This document shows positions 46,088 through 58,703 of a stretch of 64,000 nucleotides of DNA, piece after piece (position 1 is the first letter of the stretch; each line of letters begins with the position of its first letter). Origin of the DNA: Mycteria americana (Eukaryota; Chordata; Aves; Ciconiiformes; Ciconiidae); contig NC_134396.1 in assembly GCF_035582795.1 (NCBI RefSeq), forward strand, positions 32,841,683 through 32,905,682. Reading direction: 5' to 3'. The notes under the pieces are model-generated. The model did no database searches. It was not told the origin of the DNA and saw only the letters and a program-made list of their open reading frames with translations. The position numbers were made by a program, and so were the translations under genes.

Positions 46088-46093
46088 GTAAAT
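46088..46093. repeat. Target-site duplication of ERVL LTR, right
   Basis: GTAAAT, identical to 45529-45534. Confidence 0.75.
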
Positions 46094-47159
46094 GAGCGGA
46101 TGCTTATTGAGGTGGAATTCAACACAGGAAGCCAAACTAACTCTTTTTCATTTGCTCTTCTTCTCAGCTAACTGAAGAGAAGAGTAAAAATCTTGTTGGC
46201 GGCCCTGTCAACTAGCAGCTCAGAGGTGCTCCTGAGAAGCTGCTGCTGAAAAAAGTGTTCTGCGTGAAATGTCATTTGCTGGCAACATTTTTCATTTTCA
46301 GGCTTCTTTCTCTCTCAATCATTCTACACCAGTTTTCCAAGACTTCTGAGGAAATTCACAAGCTGAGCTTAATACATCAATGTGTAATCCTTTCTTTGGT
46401 GTGATTGATATGTGGTTTGTGAAGTGTTGGGTTTTTTTAATTTGCATGACAGGGGCCAGAGTACTGAATGAGCACGTTAGCATTGACTTTTGAAAATTCA
46501 GTATTTGCCTACTTGTGGTATTGCAGCTGCAAGGTGTGGAGGCCAGGCTGGGAAGCACAGCCTTTTAAGCTTTCCCTAAAAGCAGACTCTAAATTAAAAG
46601 CAGAATTCCCAGCTCGGGTGTCTGCCCTTGATCCCAGCTCCTCTCCTAAGCAGCTTGCTAGAAATGCAGATCATCTGGGTCGCAGCTCGCTGCACAGATC
46701 AGGAAGAGTTGGATCCCTGTGAGACAAAAGCTGGCCAGCCAGCTCCGGGGTATGAAGGCAAAGCACTTTCGAGCTACCCAGTCTGGAGCCCTGAGGTCGC
46801 TGGTGGTTTTTAAAGCCATTATCACCATGCAGTGTGAAGCCATCTTCCAAGCCAACTTTTTCACTTTGTTCTAGTGACACCTGGTGTTGTACAGGAGCTT
46901 TTTCAAGAGAGAAACGTGAGGACGTCAACACCAGAAAGCAGCACCAGAAAGGCTTGCATCTTTCCTCAGCCATTCGCCATACGTCACTGGCAAGCAAATG
47001 TGCCAATTTTTGAACACAAGGGTTTTTTCAGCACCATTTTCTTTGTTCCACATTTATTAAGTGAAAAAAAGAGCTAACTTCCTTTTTTTTGTTTTTTAGA
47101 TTCTCAGTCTACATGAGGTCATACCTCTCATTTGCATCCACATTGTGCATAGAAGTCAC
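46094..47159. other. Intergenic, nothing recognised
   Basis: Includes a moderately GC-rich block at 46500-46950 with overlapping open frames on both strands, none recognisable. Confidence 0.35.
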
Positions 47160-47370
47160 ATGGTGGGCAGCAATATCGAATAGATAAGGCATCAGGGTAG
47201 GATGTAAGATTTTTGGGTTCTGCTGCTAGTCTCTTGCTGACCTTGTAGCTCCTGTGACCTCATGCACCTACCCTAACTGATTTATGCAGTATACTCTGGA
47301 ACAGCAACTGCCACACAGGTTTGGGGCCCTTATCTATAACGGAGTAGCAAAGCAGTCCTGTAAATAAAAA
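47160..47370 (+). mobile_element. Probable MIR-type SINE remnant
   Basis: AGATAAGGCATCAGGGTAGG, then GGGTTCTGCTGCTAGTCTCT and GCTGACCTTGTAGCTCCTGTGACC, follow the order of the amniote MIR/CORE-SINE body: tRNA-derived box-like start, then TGACC...TGTGACC core. A weak CTTATCTATAACGG matches the later part. The copy is old and divergent. Confidence 0.45.
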
Positions 47371-50300
47371 TAATGCATAAAAGACCCCCAACCCTCAGTC
47401 AAAATAAGTCAAACATGAAGCCCAGTGGACTATCTTGATGTTAAATCAGTTAGGGAAGATATCTTTAACCACCAATATAGTTTACTCAAGATCAGTAAAT
47501 CAAGCTCCTTTGTAATACTGCTTACCTTTAGGAAGGAGCAAAGCAGTCCCAGCTGCAGAATAACACAACTCAGTGGTGGTGTTGTTAAAGCAGTACCTTT
47601 GTGCAGAACAGAGCTATGCTCAATAGTGTAACTAATGGTAAACATAGCTTTAATATGAAAAAAAAAGTCATTAAAAAGCTCATCAAATTACAGAGGTAAA
47701 GTGGTGATAACTGTATTTTTTCACTGGGAAGGTCTAGCTTCACTTCCAGGAACAGGCTTCTTAATCTGAATTATTCTTTTTAGACATTTCCATTTAGGGC
47801 CCAGGAGAACAAGTACATTACAGCATAGTTACTGTCCATTACGAAGTTTCATTTAAGTTGCTTTCATTTTCACCTAAAATTAAGAGAACTCAAACAGCAA
47901 CAAGGTATTTCATTCCTTGGAGCCTGCTTGCAAATCTCATTTAACATGCTAGGGGGCAATAAACACTAACTTGTCGGGCTAATTATGGTAAAGCTGTAGG
48001 TTTATTATTTGGGTTAATTTCTATGCACATTACAGTGACAGCTGGAGACTGTGAAGATGAAGAGAGGCAGTTGCAGGCTGTGTGAATCTCTCTGTTTCCA
48101 TACTCACAAGCTTCGTGCTCTGTTTATTTAGGTTAGAAGCTTCCCCCTCCCTCCCTCCCCCCCCCAAATGGCAGTTTGGACAGACCTAGCTTGGGCACCC
48201 TGCCTGACACCCTCAGATATTTGGCAGAGACCCTTCTCTCCATTTAAAGACTAGAGGCATATACATTACCCTTCCTTTTGAGCCACACGCTGTGTTCTCA
48301 TCCATGGCAAGCAAAACATCTCTGCTCAGTGGGGGAACAAGGCACAGTTTTAATTCCAGCCTCTATAGTAGAGAGAGGTCTGGACTGCCACACGCTCGGA
48401 GTGGCAGGGGACAAGGATGCCCAACAGCACGCATTTCTGAAGTGTGCTGGGTGAGTGCTACAGTCTTTTTTTTTGTCACAGCCAGTCAGCGGCTAATGTG
48501 ATTTTTTGAAGTAACGTAGACAGCCATCATCTTTCTTTGGTCTCCACAGACCTCAGAGAGAGAAGTTCAGCTATGAGGATGTGAAAGGAGCAACTAGTTG
48601 AATGTGGTGATCCAAAATGTAATTCTTTCTTGATACAGAAAGATCATAATGTCAGTACTACTTATACCCAAATGCAACCCAAGGTAATAGAAAAACTGGG
48701 AAGAGTAGAAAACTTTCTGCTGAAACAGAGTAAAAACAATAGCTCTGAAGTTCCAGTCACTGCATAGTTTTGAGATAGCTTAACCCTTCATGTAACACTT
48801 TCCTAAAATAGGAAGATTTTGGCATAACAGCATCAGTCTTGCTAGACATTTATGACAAATTCCTTATGGTCTTTTCAGAGCATAGGATTACAGTTTTATA
48901 ACATAAAGAATATATTATGTCTTTTCTCCAAATAATGCAGGTACAAGCTTGTTCTATTCTGGGAGGTTCCATCACTAACTTATTATAAGAAGACTGAGCC
49001 ACTACTGAAGAGTTATTATCCTTTGAGCATGAGATATTAGCCATTCCCGGAGAAAGACTCTTAAAATCTTTGTCATATAAACAACAGTAAATCTGCCCTT
49101 GCTAAAAGAATAGATGTAGTCTGATTTCATGGGTTTTATTTTTCCTTGGAAATGGAAGGTTTGGGCTTATTCTGCATTTCTCTACTATAATAAAAAATAT
49201 TGTAGGGCCCTTTTATCCCTTTCCCCAAGACCTGCAGCTTCATTTCATTTCACATATATATCGCTACTTCGAAGCAAGCAGTTTGTTTTATGGTTCTGGC
49301 ATCAACTCTGTTACTGCTACTGGGAATAACCCAGAGTAATCTATTGTTGCTGTCAGTCAGAGGCTGTATCAGCTGTCATTCAAGCTAGCAACTTCTACAG
49401 TGCAGAACCACACTGTGGGACAAAGATAGAAAATAACCCTAAAAGGAACAGAATAGTCAGGAGACAGAGTAAGGTCTATGAGACAAAAAAATAAACTGTT
49501 ACACATGTAGCTTGCAATTACTGATTTAATAAATGCTACAAGTTTCACTGCTGCTACATGTAAATATGTAAACTATGGATACTCTTTTACAGATTCTTCT
49601 TACACATTATGTCCACTTGCTCACGTGGGATTTAGGAAACGGCAAGCCAAGCGCAAGGAGCATAGCTGTGTCAAACTTGAGACTCAGAAATGCAAGTAAT
49701 CCTAAAAAGAAAGGTTTCAAGTGAGTGCTGCCATTCAGAAACATGCATAATCCATGTATTTTTTGTACAAAAACATGGTCTTCTGTGTTGCAGTTTTAGG
49801 AAAAATATTAAAATATTTGGTATTGCTTTCAAATCACTTTTAGTTATAAGACTACACCAGACTTGGGTTTCTAAACCTATATCAAAGGCAAATGGAAGTA
49901 TAGATGCTACACATAGCTGAAATTCAGGTCAAATCTTAATGTGCTGGATGTGGTCTTCAGCCCCTGTTTTCAGATCTTCAAATTAAAGCTTCTTATTGAT
50001 GACTGAATTATGAGTTCTATCCCTATTATTACAAATAGTCATGTTCTCACTGACTTCAGTAGGAAAAAAGAGAACTCCTGTGTGATTTCAGCTTAACTAT
50101 TTCAGAGGCTCCAACAAGAAAATTTGCTACCTGAAATATGCCAAGTATTTAATTTCTAGTCTGTTACAGGTGATTTGTCTGAGAACTAGACAGATCTACC
50201 TCACTTCAAATACTAGTGTATTTTCAACTGTTTTGAGGTTTAGGAACCCTACTTTACACATTCACTGTATGCGAAGACAGCACGTATGCAGAGCACATAC

Positions 50301-53300
50301 TTTCTTTTTCACGTACAGTTTTGTCTTTTAACAGCTTTCAGATAAAAGGTAGGCAGAAAAATGAAGTGAAACAGCTGCTGACAGTGTGCATGACCAGCTC
50401 CCTAAACAACTGATTATTAAAAATGTCTCTCCATGCTACTTACAAACCTTTCCTCATTAACTCTGTAAGTCAGCCTGATGCTTCCTATAAGCAGAGGTAG
50501 TTTTGCATTTTCTACCAGCATCCATTTACTCGTGAGAACTCCTGAACAAAGAAAACACATATAATTGTAGTGGTAAAGGGTTACAAGGTGGCTCATATTT
50601 GATTACCTGCTATATTTTCCTCTATTTTCCTTGCTAATGCTATGATTTGCATCTCAGCATCCAAGTACATGCCCATTATAGGGAGAAAACAAGCCATCCT
50701 TTTCCTAATTAACCAGTAGACCTATAAACCTTCAGAGGCTGGTATTATTTGAGTACTTTAGAGGAATACAGATTAATCAGTAGCCAAAACAAGAAGAGAA
50801 GAGCCCAGCCCATGCAAAACTAGAAGTAAGTCATTGGGCAATACTTTTTGTATCACCTGATACTTCAAAACATTTGATGATAGGATGCCTGCAAACTTTG
50901 ACAGAGAAGATTGTTACAGAATTATGCTAGGAGGCAGCACTGTGTCAATACTGGACTCTCCTCATACTGCAACGAATCCAGATTGTCCTAAGAAATCCTT
51001 ATATATGGGAACTTGGTTTTCCAGAAACCTGTACAAGTCCACAATGACAAGTTCTGACAGCTCAAGCCTATGATAAACATTTCCCCTTGTGAAGTGAGAA
51101 TCATCTTGCATGCCTGCCAAGAGTCCATTATCTAATTAATTGCTATCAGTGTTGAGTCACACTAAATGAGAACTGGTAACACTCCTAAGGACAATCAGTT
51201 AACAGAAATCCAACTGTGTCAGCAGCATCACTGCATCTCCTTTATTCTTCAGATGACTAATTATAAACATCTATCATTCCCTTCTTCAGTAATGTATTTG
51301 ATAAGGACCCACAAGGTTCAGTTAAATTCCTGAAACCCCCGATCAGTCATCCTAGGCAGATCATTTAAACTGCATCTCAATATCCTGCAAGCATGGTGGT
51401 TATTATTAATTCCCCTCTTTTGAAGTTTGCAAACACAAATTCATTATTCTTTGTGAAAGAAGAGGTAGAAACCTTTCAAAATCTCAATTAAAAACGCTAA
51501 GTATGCAACTACCCTAAAGATTGTCCCAGAAATCTCTTTGATGACTTTTGATCTCCTTCCTTTTTATTTTCTCATCTATACATGATTTCACTGAAGATCA
51601 GGGTTTAAAGGGGTTCTGCCTCTGCATAATCCTCTGTTCAACAAGTTCTTCACAAAAAACTCCCCTGAAATTCAGAACTATTACTTAAATTCTTAGAAAA
51701 ATAATCTTACTGTAATTCCAAGTATGTTCTAACTTCAGTCAAAATTAAACAAGAAAACTGGAATTGTTCCTTTTATTCCTTAGAGGTGTCTTCAGTAAAA
51801 TACAAACGCCTTTCTCCTATAATAGCAAATGGGCCCAAACTCCAAGTCAGCGATTTTGCAAGCTGACTCACAACCACCATCATAGATGGTTTGACTTCCA
51901 GCAATCATTTCCAGCAGTGTATCTTTTAACCGCAGTTACAACCAAAGACGGAATGCTTGCCAGAATCAAAAGCTGTTATCAGAGAGGCTGGACTAACACC
52001 AGCCAGCCACCACTGCAGCTGTGCTCACTCACAGCAGTGTTTCATCAACTGTAGTATCAACTGCCCACCTAAACTCCAGAGCATTAGTTGTGCAACATGA
52101 AGATGCTAACTTCAGAGGACTTTCCCTAACATTTGTATTTTGTGGCTACATGTTGCTCGTCTGTGTGGCACTGCTCTTCCCCAGTACTGACAGGTTGTGT
52201 CACCACTTTGAGAAGAGAGCCCTTCCCCTTGTTTTCTCATTATACAGCTCCTGCCAGTTCCATGACACGTTTTCCTATCATTTCAGGATTTCCTCTCACC
52301 TGTGGGCAAAGAGCTAGGCCATTACCTAATTTTTCCAAGCGGAAGAACATTTCCCATACGTATGACACTTTCGAAGGCCAAGTTTACTTTTGATGACGCT
52401 CACAGCTTCCCCTTCAGAGAGACCCTTTCTGAAGCTAACTCCACATTACTTATTAACTCCCCTTTACCCGCCTGCCCGGTCATCAGCAGCGTGTGTGGGG
52501 GATATTCCTTGCTCACTCGAACTTTATCAACGTCAACTGGCAGGACAACAGCAAATGTCACACTAAGTCAGACGTCACTGTGGTCCTGTTGGGAGGACTT
52601 ATCTGTCAATGCACATGACCTTCTGACCAATTTCCAGTCACTTCTAAACACACCAGACAACCTCCTTTTCTGCCACTAAGCACCTCTTGGTGCTTTGCGG
52701 TTTCACTGACTCTTCCAAGGCAAACCATTGCCCTTCTACAAATTTTAAACTTCCAAATTTCTTGGTTTTTATTAGTTGCAGTTAAGTGAAGGAACCAGTA
52801 TGTTTAATCACACAACTAGTGGTTTAGCTTGTAAACAACATGTTTATAGAGTGGGTGGAGAAAGGAGATAGGTTGTTTGGGTCATTGGACCTAGTCCTTT
52901 ATGACTGCAAACAACTATGTAATAAGAAACCCCAGAAGGAAACAGAATACTTAGTAAATTTTAGGCTTTGTCTCAGTCAAAAGCCACAATGCATCATGGA
53001 AATAGAGAAGACCAGTAGAATGTTTTTCAATAGTTTACTGCTAGTGGTTATCACAAAACACTTAGCAAAATTCTACCTATGCAGAAGATCTACATGGGAC
53101 AGAAAAATTAAAATAATCTTGGGGAGTCAAATTCTTCAACAGTAGAATTAAGACCTTATGTGTAGTGACAAGCACCTACACAGTTAAGAAAAACCAGTAG
53201 GAACTCACTGTTCCATGACTGATTACAAGAATTTTGCTGTTGCCTATTCTTGTCAATACTAAAGTTGTCCTTTAAATCAGAACAGTTTCTAGGCTATTGA

Positions 53301-54369
53301 CTGCTGAATGTCTTAGCACTCCACATCTTGGTAACTACATGTTCTTTAAAGTTAAGGTTAATTACAGCAGCCACAGGGTGGCTACCTCTACCCAAAGGAT
53401 AAAGTTTCAGTATTTCCCCTACTGGGAGGTAGGGGGGAATAATCCCAGAGCTGAAGTCCCTCACAATTCATTTGAAGAAGGTAGTTTGGGAATCAATTTT
53501 TTTCCGTGCCCGCTACTGCAAATCAGGCAGAACACCAGAGCAGATGTGTAGATGTTAAGCGGTTAGTAAAACGGCACTGTATATTGTCATAGGTTAAACT
53601 ATTTAATAACTAGGAAGTACTTCTTCAGCTTTATTTACAGAGGTAGCAGACGGTACAGAAGAAATCAAAGCATCCTGAATCCCATGAGAGATAGTTACTG
53701 CAAATTCAGTTAAGTTCTTCCTAGAGCTTTATCTACATTGAAATAACGCCTAGAAAGAACAGAAAATCAGGAAGAGAGTAACTGTATAAGCATCACTACA
53801 CTACACAAGTGTTTTCATATCAGAGCAAACTACATTAGATCTGCAGTCAAAGGAAAAGAAAGTGTGAGACCTGTTATGACAAATTCTAAAAAGTCTTTGT
53901 TTTTTTTCTTTTCAAAACACTGGTAGTGACAAGGTCACAAACTTGTAATGCATACTTATATATGGTAAATAAACATTAACTGCTCATGAACTGTACTGGT
54001 GATGGCATTTAGGCCCTCTTTTTTTGCACAGAAAAGAAACAACAGGCATAAGGATAATGACCACTTGATATTTTGACCCCGTTTGGAAACTCACTGACAG
54101 AAGTCACAAGTTCTTCCTTCAGCAAACTATTACAGCTGGTTTAGCTCTTCCTTTTTATGACAAGACTCTGTATTTATTCTAGACTTTCATGTAGCTTTCC
54201 AAGTGGCAATACAACAGTTGCATAATATTGAATTTCGAACAATTACACAGAGGCTTTATTCCAGAGAAACAGGAAGTTGTTACATGCATAGAAGAAATAA
54301 CTGTGCTTAAAGGTTCAATTTCCAAATCTTTTCACAAGAAATTCTGCTCTTAAAACAAACAAAAAAATA
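47371..54369. other. Intergenic downstream of C9orf85
   Basis: About 7 kb of AT-rich DNA. A pyrimidine tract (CCCTCC repeats ending in nine C) lies at 48142-48165. Open frames such as 51764-52054, 52302-52679 and 52840-53145 show no domain, no conserved splice bounds and biased composition. No gene or RNA was recognised. Confidence 0.4.
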
Positions 54370-54375
54370 TTTATT
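54370..54375 (-). terminator. C9orf85: Polyadenylation signal of C9orf85
   Basis: AATAAA on the minus strand, 152 bases after the stop codon, followed by the T/G-rich TATTTTTTTGTTTGTTTT expected of a downstream element. It is the first canonical hexamer after the stop. Confidence 0.7.
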
Positions 54376-54526
54376 TATAAAAAACCCCCAACAAGCATCA
54401 TAATACACAGTGCCAACATCTATATGCAAGGACCTTAGATGTCAAATCAGGTTTTCAGAGCAGTTTAAGGCAAACATTGGTTTACCACTTCTGATTGCAT
54501 ATAGTCTCTCATATGAACTCAACCTT

Positions 54527-54704
54527 TTAGATCTCTGTCCTTTCAAAATTCATACTTTTAAATCGTTCTTCAAGCACATCAGAATCTTCATCACTGTTTG
54601 TACTACTGAAGTTTGTATCAAAATCCAGCTCATCCTCCAATCCACTGCTCTCTTGGACATTTTTAGTAGTTACACTCTCAGTTCTGTCTTGTCCTTTATC
54701 AATC
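54527..54704 (-). CDS. C9orf85: C9orf85 orthologue, last coding exon
   Basis: This exon encodes the C-terminal tail of a conserved eukaryotic protein of unknown function (DUF2039 family). The exon begins after the acceptor TTTCTGCAG at 54704. Its first G completes the Pro codon left by the previous exon, then 58 residues follow to the TAA at 54527-54529. The tail is highly acidic (ELDFDTNFSS, NSDEDSDVLEE), as is the human tail, while the exact residues are poorly conserved. The last residues are RTEI. The 3' UTR is short, with a polyadenylation signal at 54370-54375. Confidence 0.85.
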
Positions 54705-55471
54705 CTGCAGAAAGCAAGAGGATGTTATCACCACCCACTTTTGGAATTCATTTTTGTTTTAACCAAGAATGGGATGGAGGGTAGAATATTCTACTGGGGA
54801 TGGAAGGGGGCAGGAGGTGGGGAGGAGGAGGAAAGGGACAATAACCTTAAGTTACTTTCACGTTGAATAGGAAAGATAGAAAAGACAGTAAAGGAAAAAG
54901 AGACTGTGAAGAAAAAAAATATATATACGAACAGTTTGACCAACAAGCAACTGCTGGCCAGTTGTCACAAACTAGTAAATTAATACAGGATGCTCAATAA
55001 AAAGACCACTCTAGTAAAAGAATAAAAAAACCAAAAGCCTGCTAACTATATTGTGGTAACTGTGCTCAGTATCAGCTCTTGTTTAGTTTTTCTGTTCACT
55101 AGAAACTGAATCATCAAATGACAGACAAAATGCAAACAGTAAATTGACTTATGCATATTTTCTAGTGCTCTATACTGATATCCATTTTGAAGTGCTTTGT
55201 TCCTAAGGAATATATGCAATTTACCCTTTGGTAAAATAAAGTGTCTTATCCAAGTAAGACTTATTTTGGTCCAGCCCCACTAACATCAATAGGCATTTCA
55301 CCCCTAGTTTCAGCAGAAGAAAGTGAGGGTAATTACTCCTACCGATTCCTGTCAGGATTATCCAGGATATGGCATAAAGTTTAACAGCTTCTTGGTAGTT
55401 TCCAAACAAGCTTTATTAAAACCGGAAGAAACAGTGCAGTGCTGAAACTATGTAACCTATGAGCTACTTAC
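54705..55471 (-). other. C9orf85: C9orf85 intron (3 to 4)
   Basis: A 767-bp intron with donor GTAAGT at 55471 and acceptor CTGCAG ending at 54705. No embedded feature was recognised. Confidence 0.8.
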
Positions 55472-55585
55472 GGAATTACTATTTCTTCTTCTTTTCCACA
55501 TTTAGCACAAACTTCTAGTTTACCAGCACACGGTCGACAAATAATATGGTAAGGATCTTTTACAGTCTTCTGGAGGCACTTCACA
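55472..55585 (-). CDS. C9orf85: C9orf85 orthologue, internal exon with two CxxC knuckles
   Basis: This 114-bp exon lies between the acceptor CTTCACAG (ending 55586) and the donor GTAAGT (from 55471). It starts with the third base of a Cys codon split from the previous exon. It then reads VKCLQKTVKDPYHIICRPC, AGKLEVCAKCGKEEE and IVIP, a close match to human C9orf85. CRPC and CAKC are two of the four CxxC pairs of the protein, and the pair completed at the exon junction (C-V-K-C) is a third. Four such pairs suggest structural zinc binding. The biochemical role is not known. Confidence 0.93.
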
Positions 55586-58500
55586 CTGTGAAGAGAAAGA
55601 AAAAATGATTAAAAAAAATATTTGTGGACACTTACTAAACATTCTGTATTCAAAGACAATATAGACATACTCTTCAAAAGAGGAACAACATGTTATAGGC
55701 CAGTTTCATATGAAACAACTGGTGTTTTAACAAGCAGCACTATCAAAATCATTGCCTGTCTTCCCCCTCCTTTAACTTTTTCAGGAAGAATTATTAAAAC
55801 AAGAACTGAAGAAGAAACATAAAATCAAGAATTTTTATATTTAAAGTGACAAAAAAGCCCCTTTCCATTCATTTCAGTAGGCAGTTTTACTTTGAAAGCT
55901 ACATAACTACTTCTTCTGCTTTAACAATAAAAGAAGATAAGAATATGGTATAAAAAGGTGCATGCATTTTACAAATAAAAAGCTTTCAATTTAAACACTA
56001 CAAAGTCTTCTTCTTGAACTTCTCAGAGTATAAACAAAGCCAGTGCTGGACTTCGCTTTCTGTGAACACAAGCCTGCACAGAACTGTATTCTGAACAGAC
56101 CCAACCTAATTATGTAGAGGTTTTTGGCTATTCTTTTTCATGATATGATAAAACTCTGTAGATTAAGTAATTTCTAAAATGCTATGGCTTAACATTCAGC
56201 TGACATTTCTAAAGCCTTGTATTTTTAGAGAACAGAACCTGCAACTATATATCCCATATAATGCAGCTGTCCTAAAAGTCACTCACTCTTGGTTCCTCAG
56301 GCACTCAAAAGTCTGTAAGGAAAGATTTACCATGCAGTTCTGAACAGTGGATTTGCAGACTTGGCTAAAACAGGCTGAAGAAAAATATCAAGTGTTTTTG
56401 CATGCCTTGTAAGGAATGATGCACTAACTAGCATCCAGTGAAACAGAATTTTTACTAGCTTTCTCAAATCCCATTCTTAAGCACTATCGCCTTCTCCCTA
56501 CTACCTTCACCTAGGCTGTGCTGAGCTTTCATTATAAGATGTGCATATACAATTCCTTAAGAAGCTGTAAAATCACAAGAATTGCTGTAGGACACATTTG
56601 ACAAAAGCGAAGTCTGAACTGCCTAGTGTTTCTGATCTTCTCTCTCCCCCAGGAAAAGCCTACAGTTAGATGTCACTGGAAATACCTAGTTACTTTGTTG
56701 GGTTTTTTTTTCTTTCTTTCTTCTATGTTCAGTTGCATTAGTATTAAAAAAATGTTTACAGGTCTTCCCAGCCATGTCACACCAAACAGAGGCACTATTA
56801 ATGCAAGGTAGATAGACTTTTTTTTTTTTAATTGTTTAATTTGTAATAATTAAATACTTGAAATAAAAGTAAAGTAGGGATAACTTGTGGTTGTACTAAC
56901 AATCATATTTTTGAAGATGTTAAAAAACTAAAAATAAGTTGAAGTACAGAGAAGTCCTCCATTGCCATCATCTGTGATGTGAAGAATTCATTTTTTTCTA
57001 TATAGTCACATTTTTAATATCTATAATGTGTTTACTTCACCTAGAAGCTTCACCCATTGAAAATCTTCATAGTCTTGTCCTTTCAGAACAGCAGCCCACT
57101 CACCTGTTGTACTGCTGTAGGCTGGGCTAGAAATCACCACCTGTAGAGCTAGAATGGTCTGCAGCCCAATTTACTTGTTTAAAAATATGATGGAAAACAT
57201 CACACATTCTGTCATAAGCAGCTGTCCCACAATGCCACTTTTTCTATTTCCAATGCTGCTCTGATTTACGTGCTTTTTTGCCTGTTTTTTTTCCTTTGGG
57301 TGTAGGCAGAGAAGAGGCAAAAGAACCAGATCCACCACAATGTAATTTGTTACACCCCATTACTTGTAAATCGGATGCACATAGTCATTTCAGAAAGAGT
57401 TAAAAAAAGCCAAATCCCAACTTTATCAGTGGTGAATAGAACCCAGAATATTTACTTTGAGAACCAGTGAGACTTCTACCTAATGAATTTTTTTTTTACA
57501 TGAAAGGGTGAAATAGTTTACTAAAACCAAAATAGTTGTTGCATATGGTTTCATATTAAAAAGTAAAACTTCTCACAACTGGGGGATACAGTATGAACAA
57601 ACATTACTTCCCCTTTAACTCACTGAAAAACAAAATAAAATACACCATCATTTAGGGATCTGCACACATACATTTATAGAACCTCTTCAAGCAGTACTTA
57701 AGTATTTCAGAAGTATGTAACTGAGAACAACACATAAACACAGAGTGAACTACTGTGACAAAGCTGGCTATATCATACACCACAGCCCAGCTGTAGTTGC
57801 TTTGAGTTCAGTGTTTCATTGTTGAAACACCGTCTGTGTCTGCAGCCACAGAGGTAAGGACCTATGCAGCTGAGCAAGTAAGGAGGAAGCAGAGAGTATC
57901 CACTTCAGAGAATTAACCTATCACAAACCTATAAATTATTTTAAGATATTTATCACCTTTATTATGTACTTATCAAAAACACCTAATACAGAACTGTAAG
58001 CAAACAATGCTACACATTTAATATTTAGGATTATAGTTTCATATACAAAGAGAGAGAATATGCTAAGAGGTAATGAAATGCATGTATTGGAAACACTTTG
58101 TAGGAACTGAGGCCTCAGAAATGCTTGGAACAGTGTTGCTGATGAGTTTTGACATGACATAAAATTAAAGCCTTTCTCTCCTCATTTCTCTACCAGATAG
58201 TCTTTGTGAACTTCGAAAGTTAAAAGATGTGCAGATTCTTCTAGTATTGACTTGCAATGAGGCCTTGGGAAATTGTGTTACAACTGGATCAGGTTTGACT
58301 TTTTGTTCAGGAGGACACACTGACAGTTTTGGAAACTTACAGGTCCACAGTTCAAGCATGTCAACAGCGAAGAGGGAAGCACTTGCTTTTCCACTGTGTT
58401 TTCTTTTCAAAAGTTTAAGATAAAAGATTAATGAATTTAGAAAATTAACATGGCATATATATTGTCACTGCAGACTCCAAATTTGAAGAATGTCATATAG

Positions 58501-58596
58501 TAGCAGCTACTACTTGTGAGTTTCCAAAACTAGAATATTTTCCAAAAAGTTCACAAACTACACTATCAGCGATTAACACAAAGTATATTAACTCAC
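55586..58596 (-). other. C9orf85: C9orf85 intron (2 to 3)
   Basis: A 3.0-kb AT-rich intron with donor GTGAGT at 58596. It has several T runs (about 56701-56712 and 56817-56830). No repeat family or nested gene was recognised. Confidence 0.8.
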
Positions 58597-58703
58597 CATT
58601 TTTTAGGCTTTGATAGTAGTTTGTACTTGCTGAATTTTACCCGCCACTCCAAGATACCTTTGCAATGCTGACACACTCCATCATGAAGCTTAGCATTTAT
58701 TTT
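58597..58703 (-). CDS. C9orf85: C9orf85 orthologue, internal exon
   Basis: This 107-bp exon follows the acceptor TTATTCAG (ending 58704) and ends at 58597 with the first two bases of a Cys codon before the donor GTGAGT. It encodes KINAKLHDGVCQHCKGILEW and RVKFSKYKLLSKPKK, nearly identical to the human protein. CQHC is the first CxxC pair. The reading phase joins perfectly to the next exon. The preceding exon, which carries the start codon, is not found between here and the right edge. Confidence 0.95.

Noticed and set aside
47160..47370. tRNA gene at the SINE-like segment
   Set aside because: No cloverleaf can be drawn by eye. The similarity is to the SINE body as a whole.
51764..52679. Series of plus-strand frames as a multi-exon gene
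   Set aside because: Frames overlap in different phases, lack paired splice signals and show no recognisable domain.
54410..54784. 124-codon plus-strand frame
   Set aside because: It is antisense to the last C9orf85 exon, which has a splice acceptor, stop and poly(A) signal on the minus strand.
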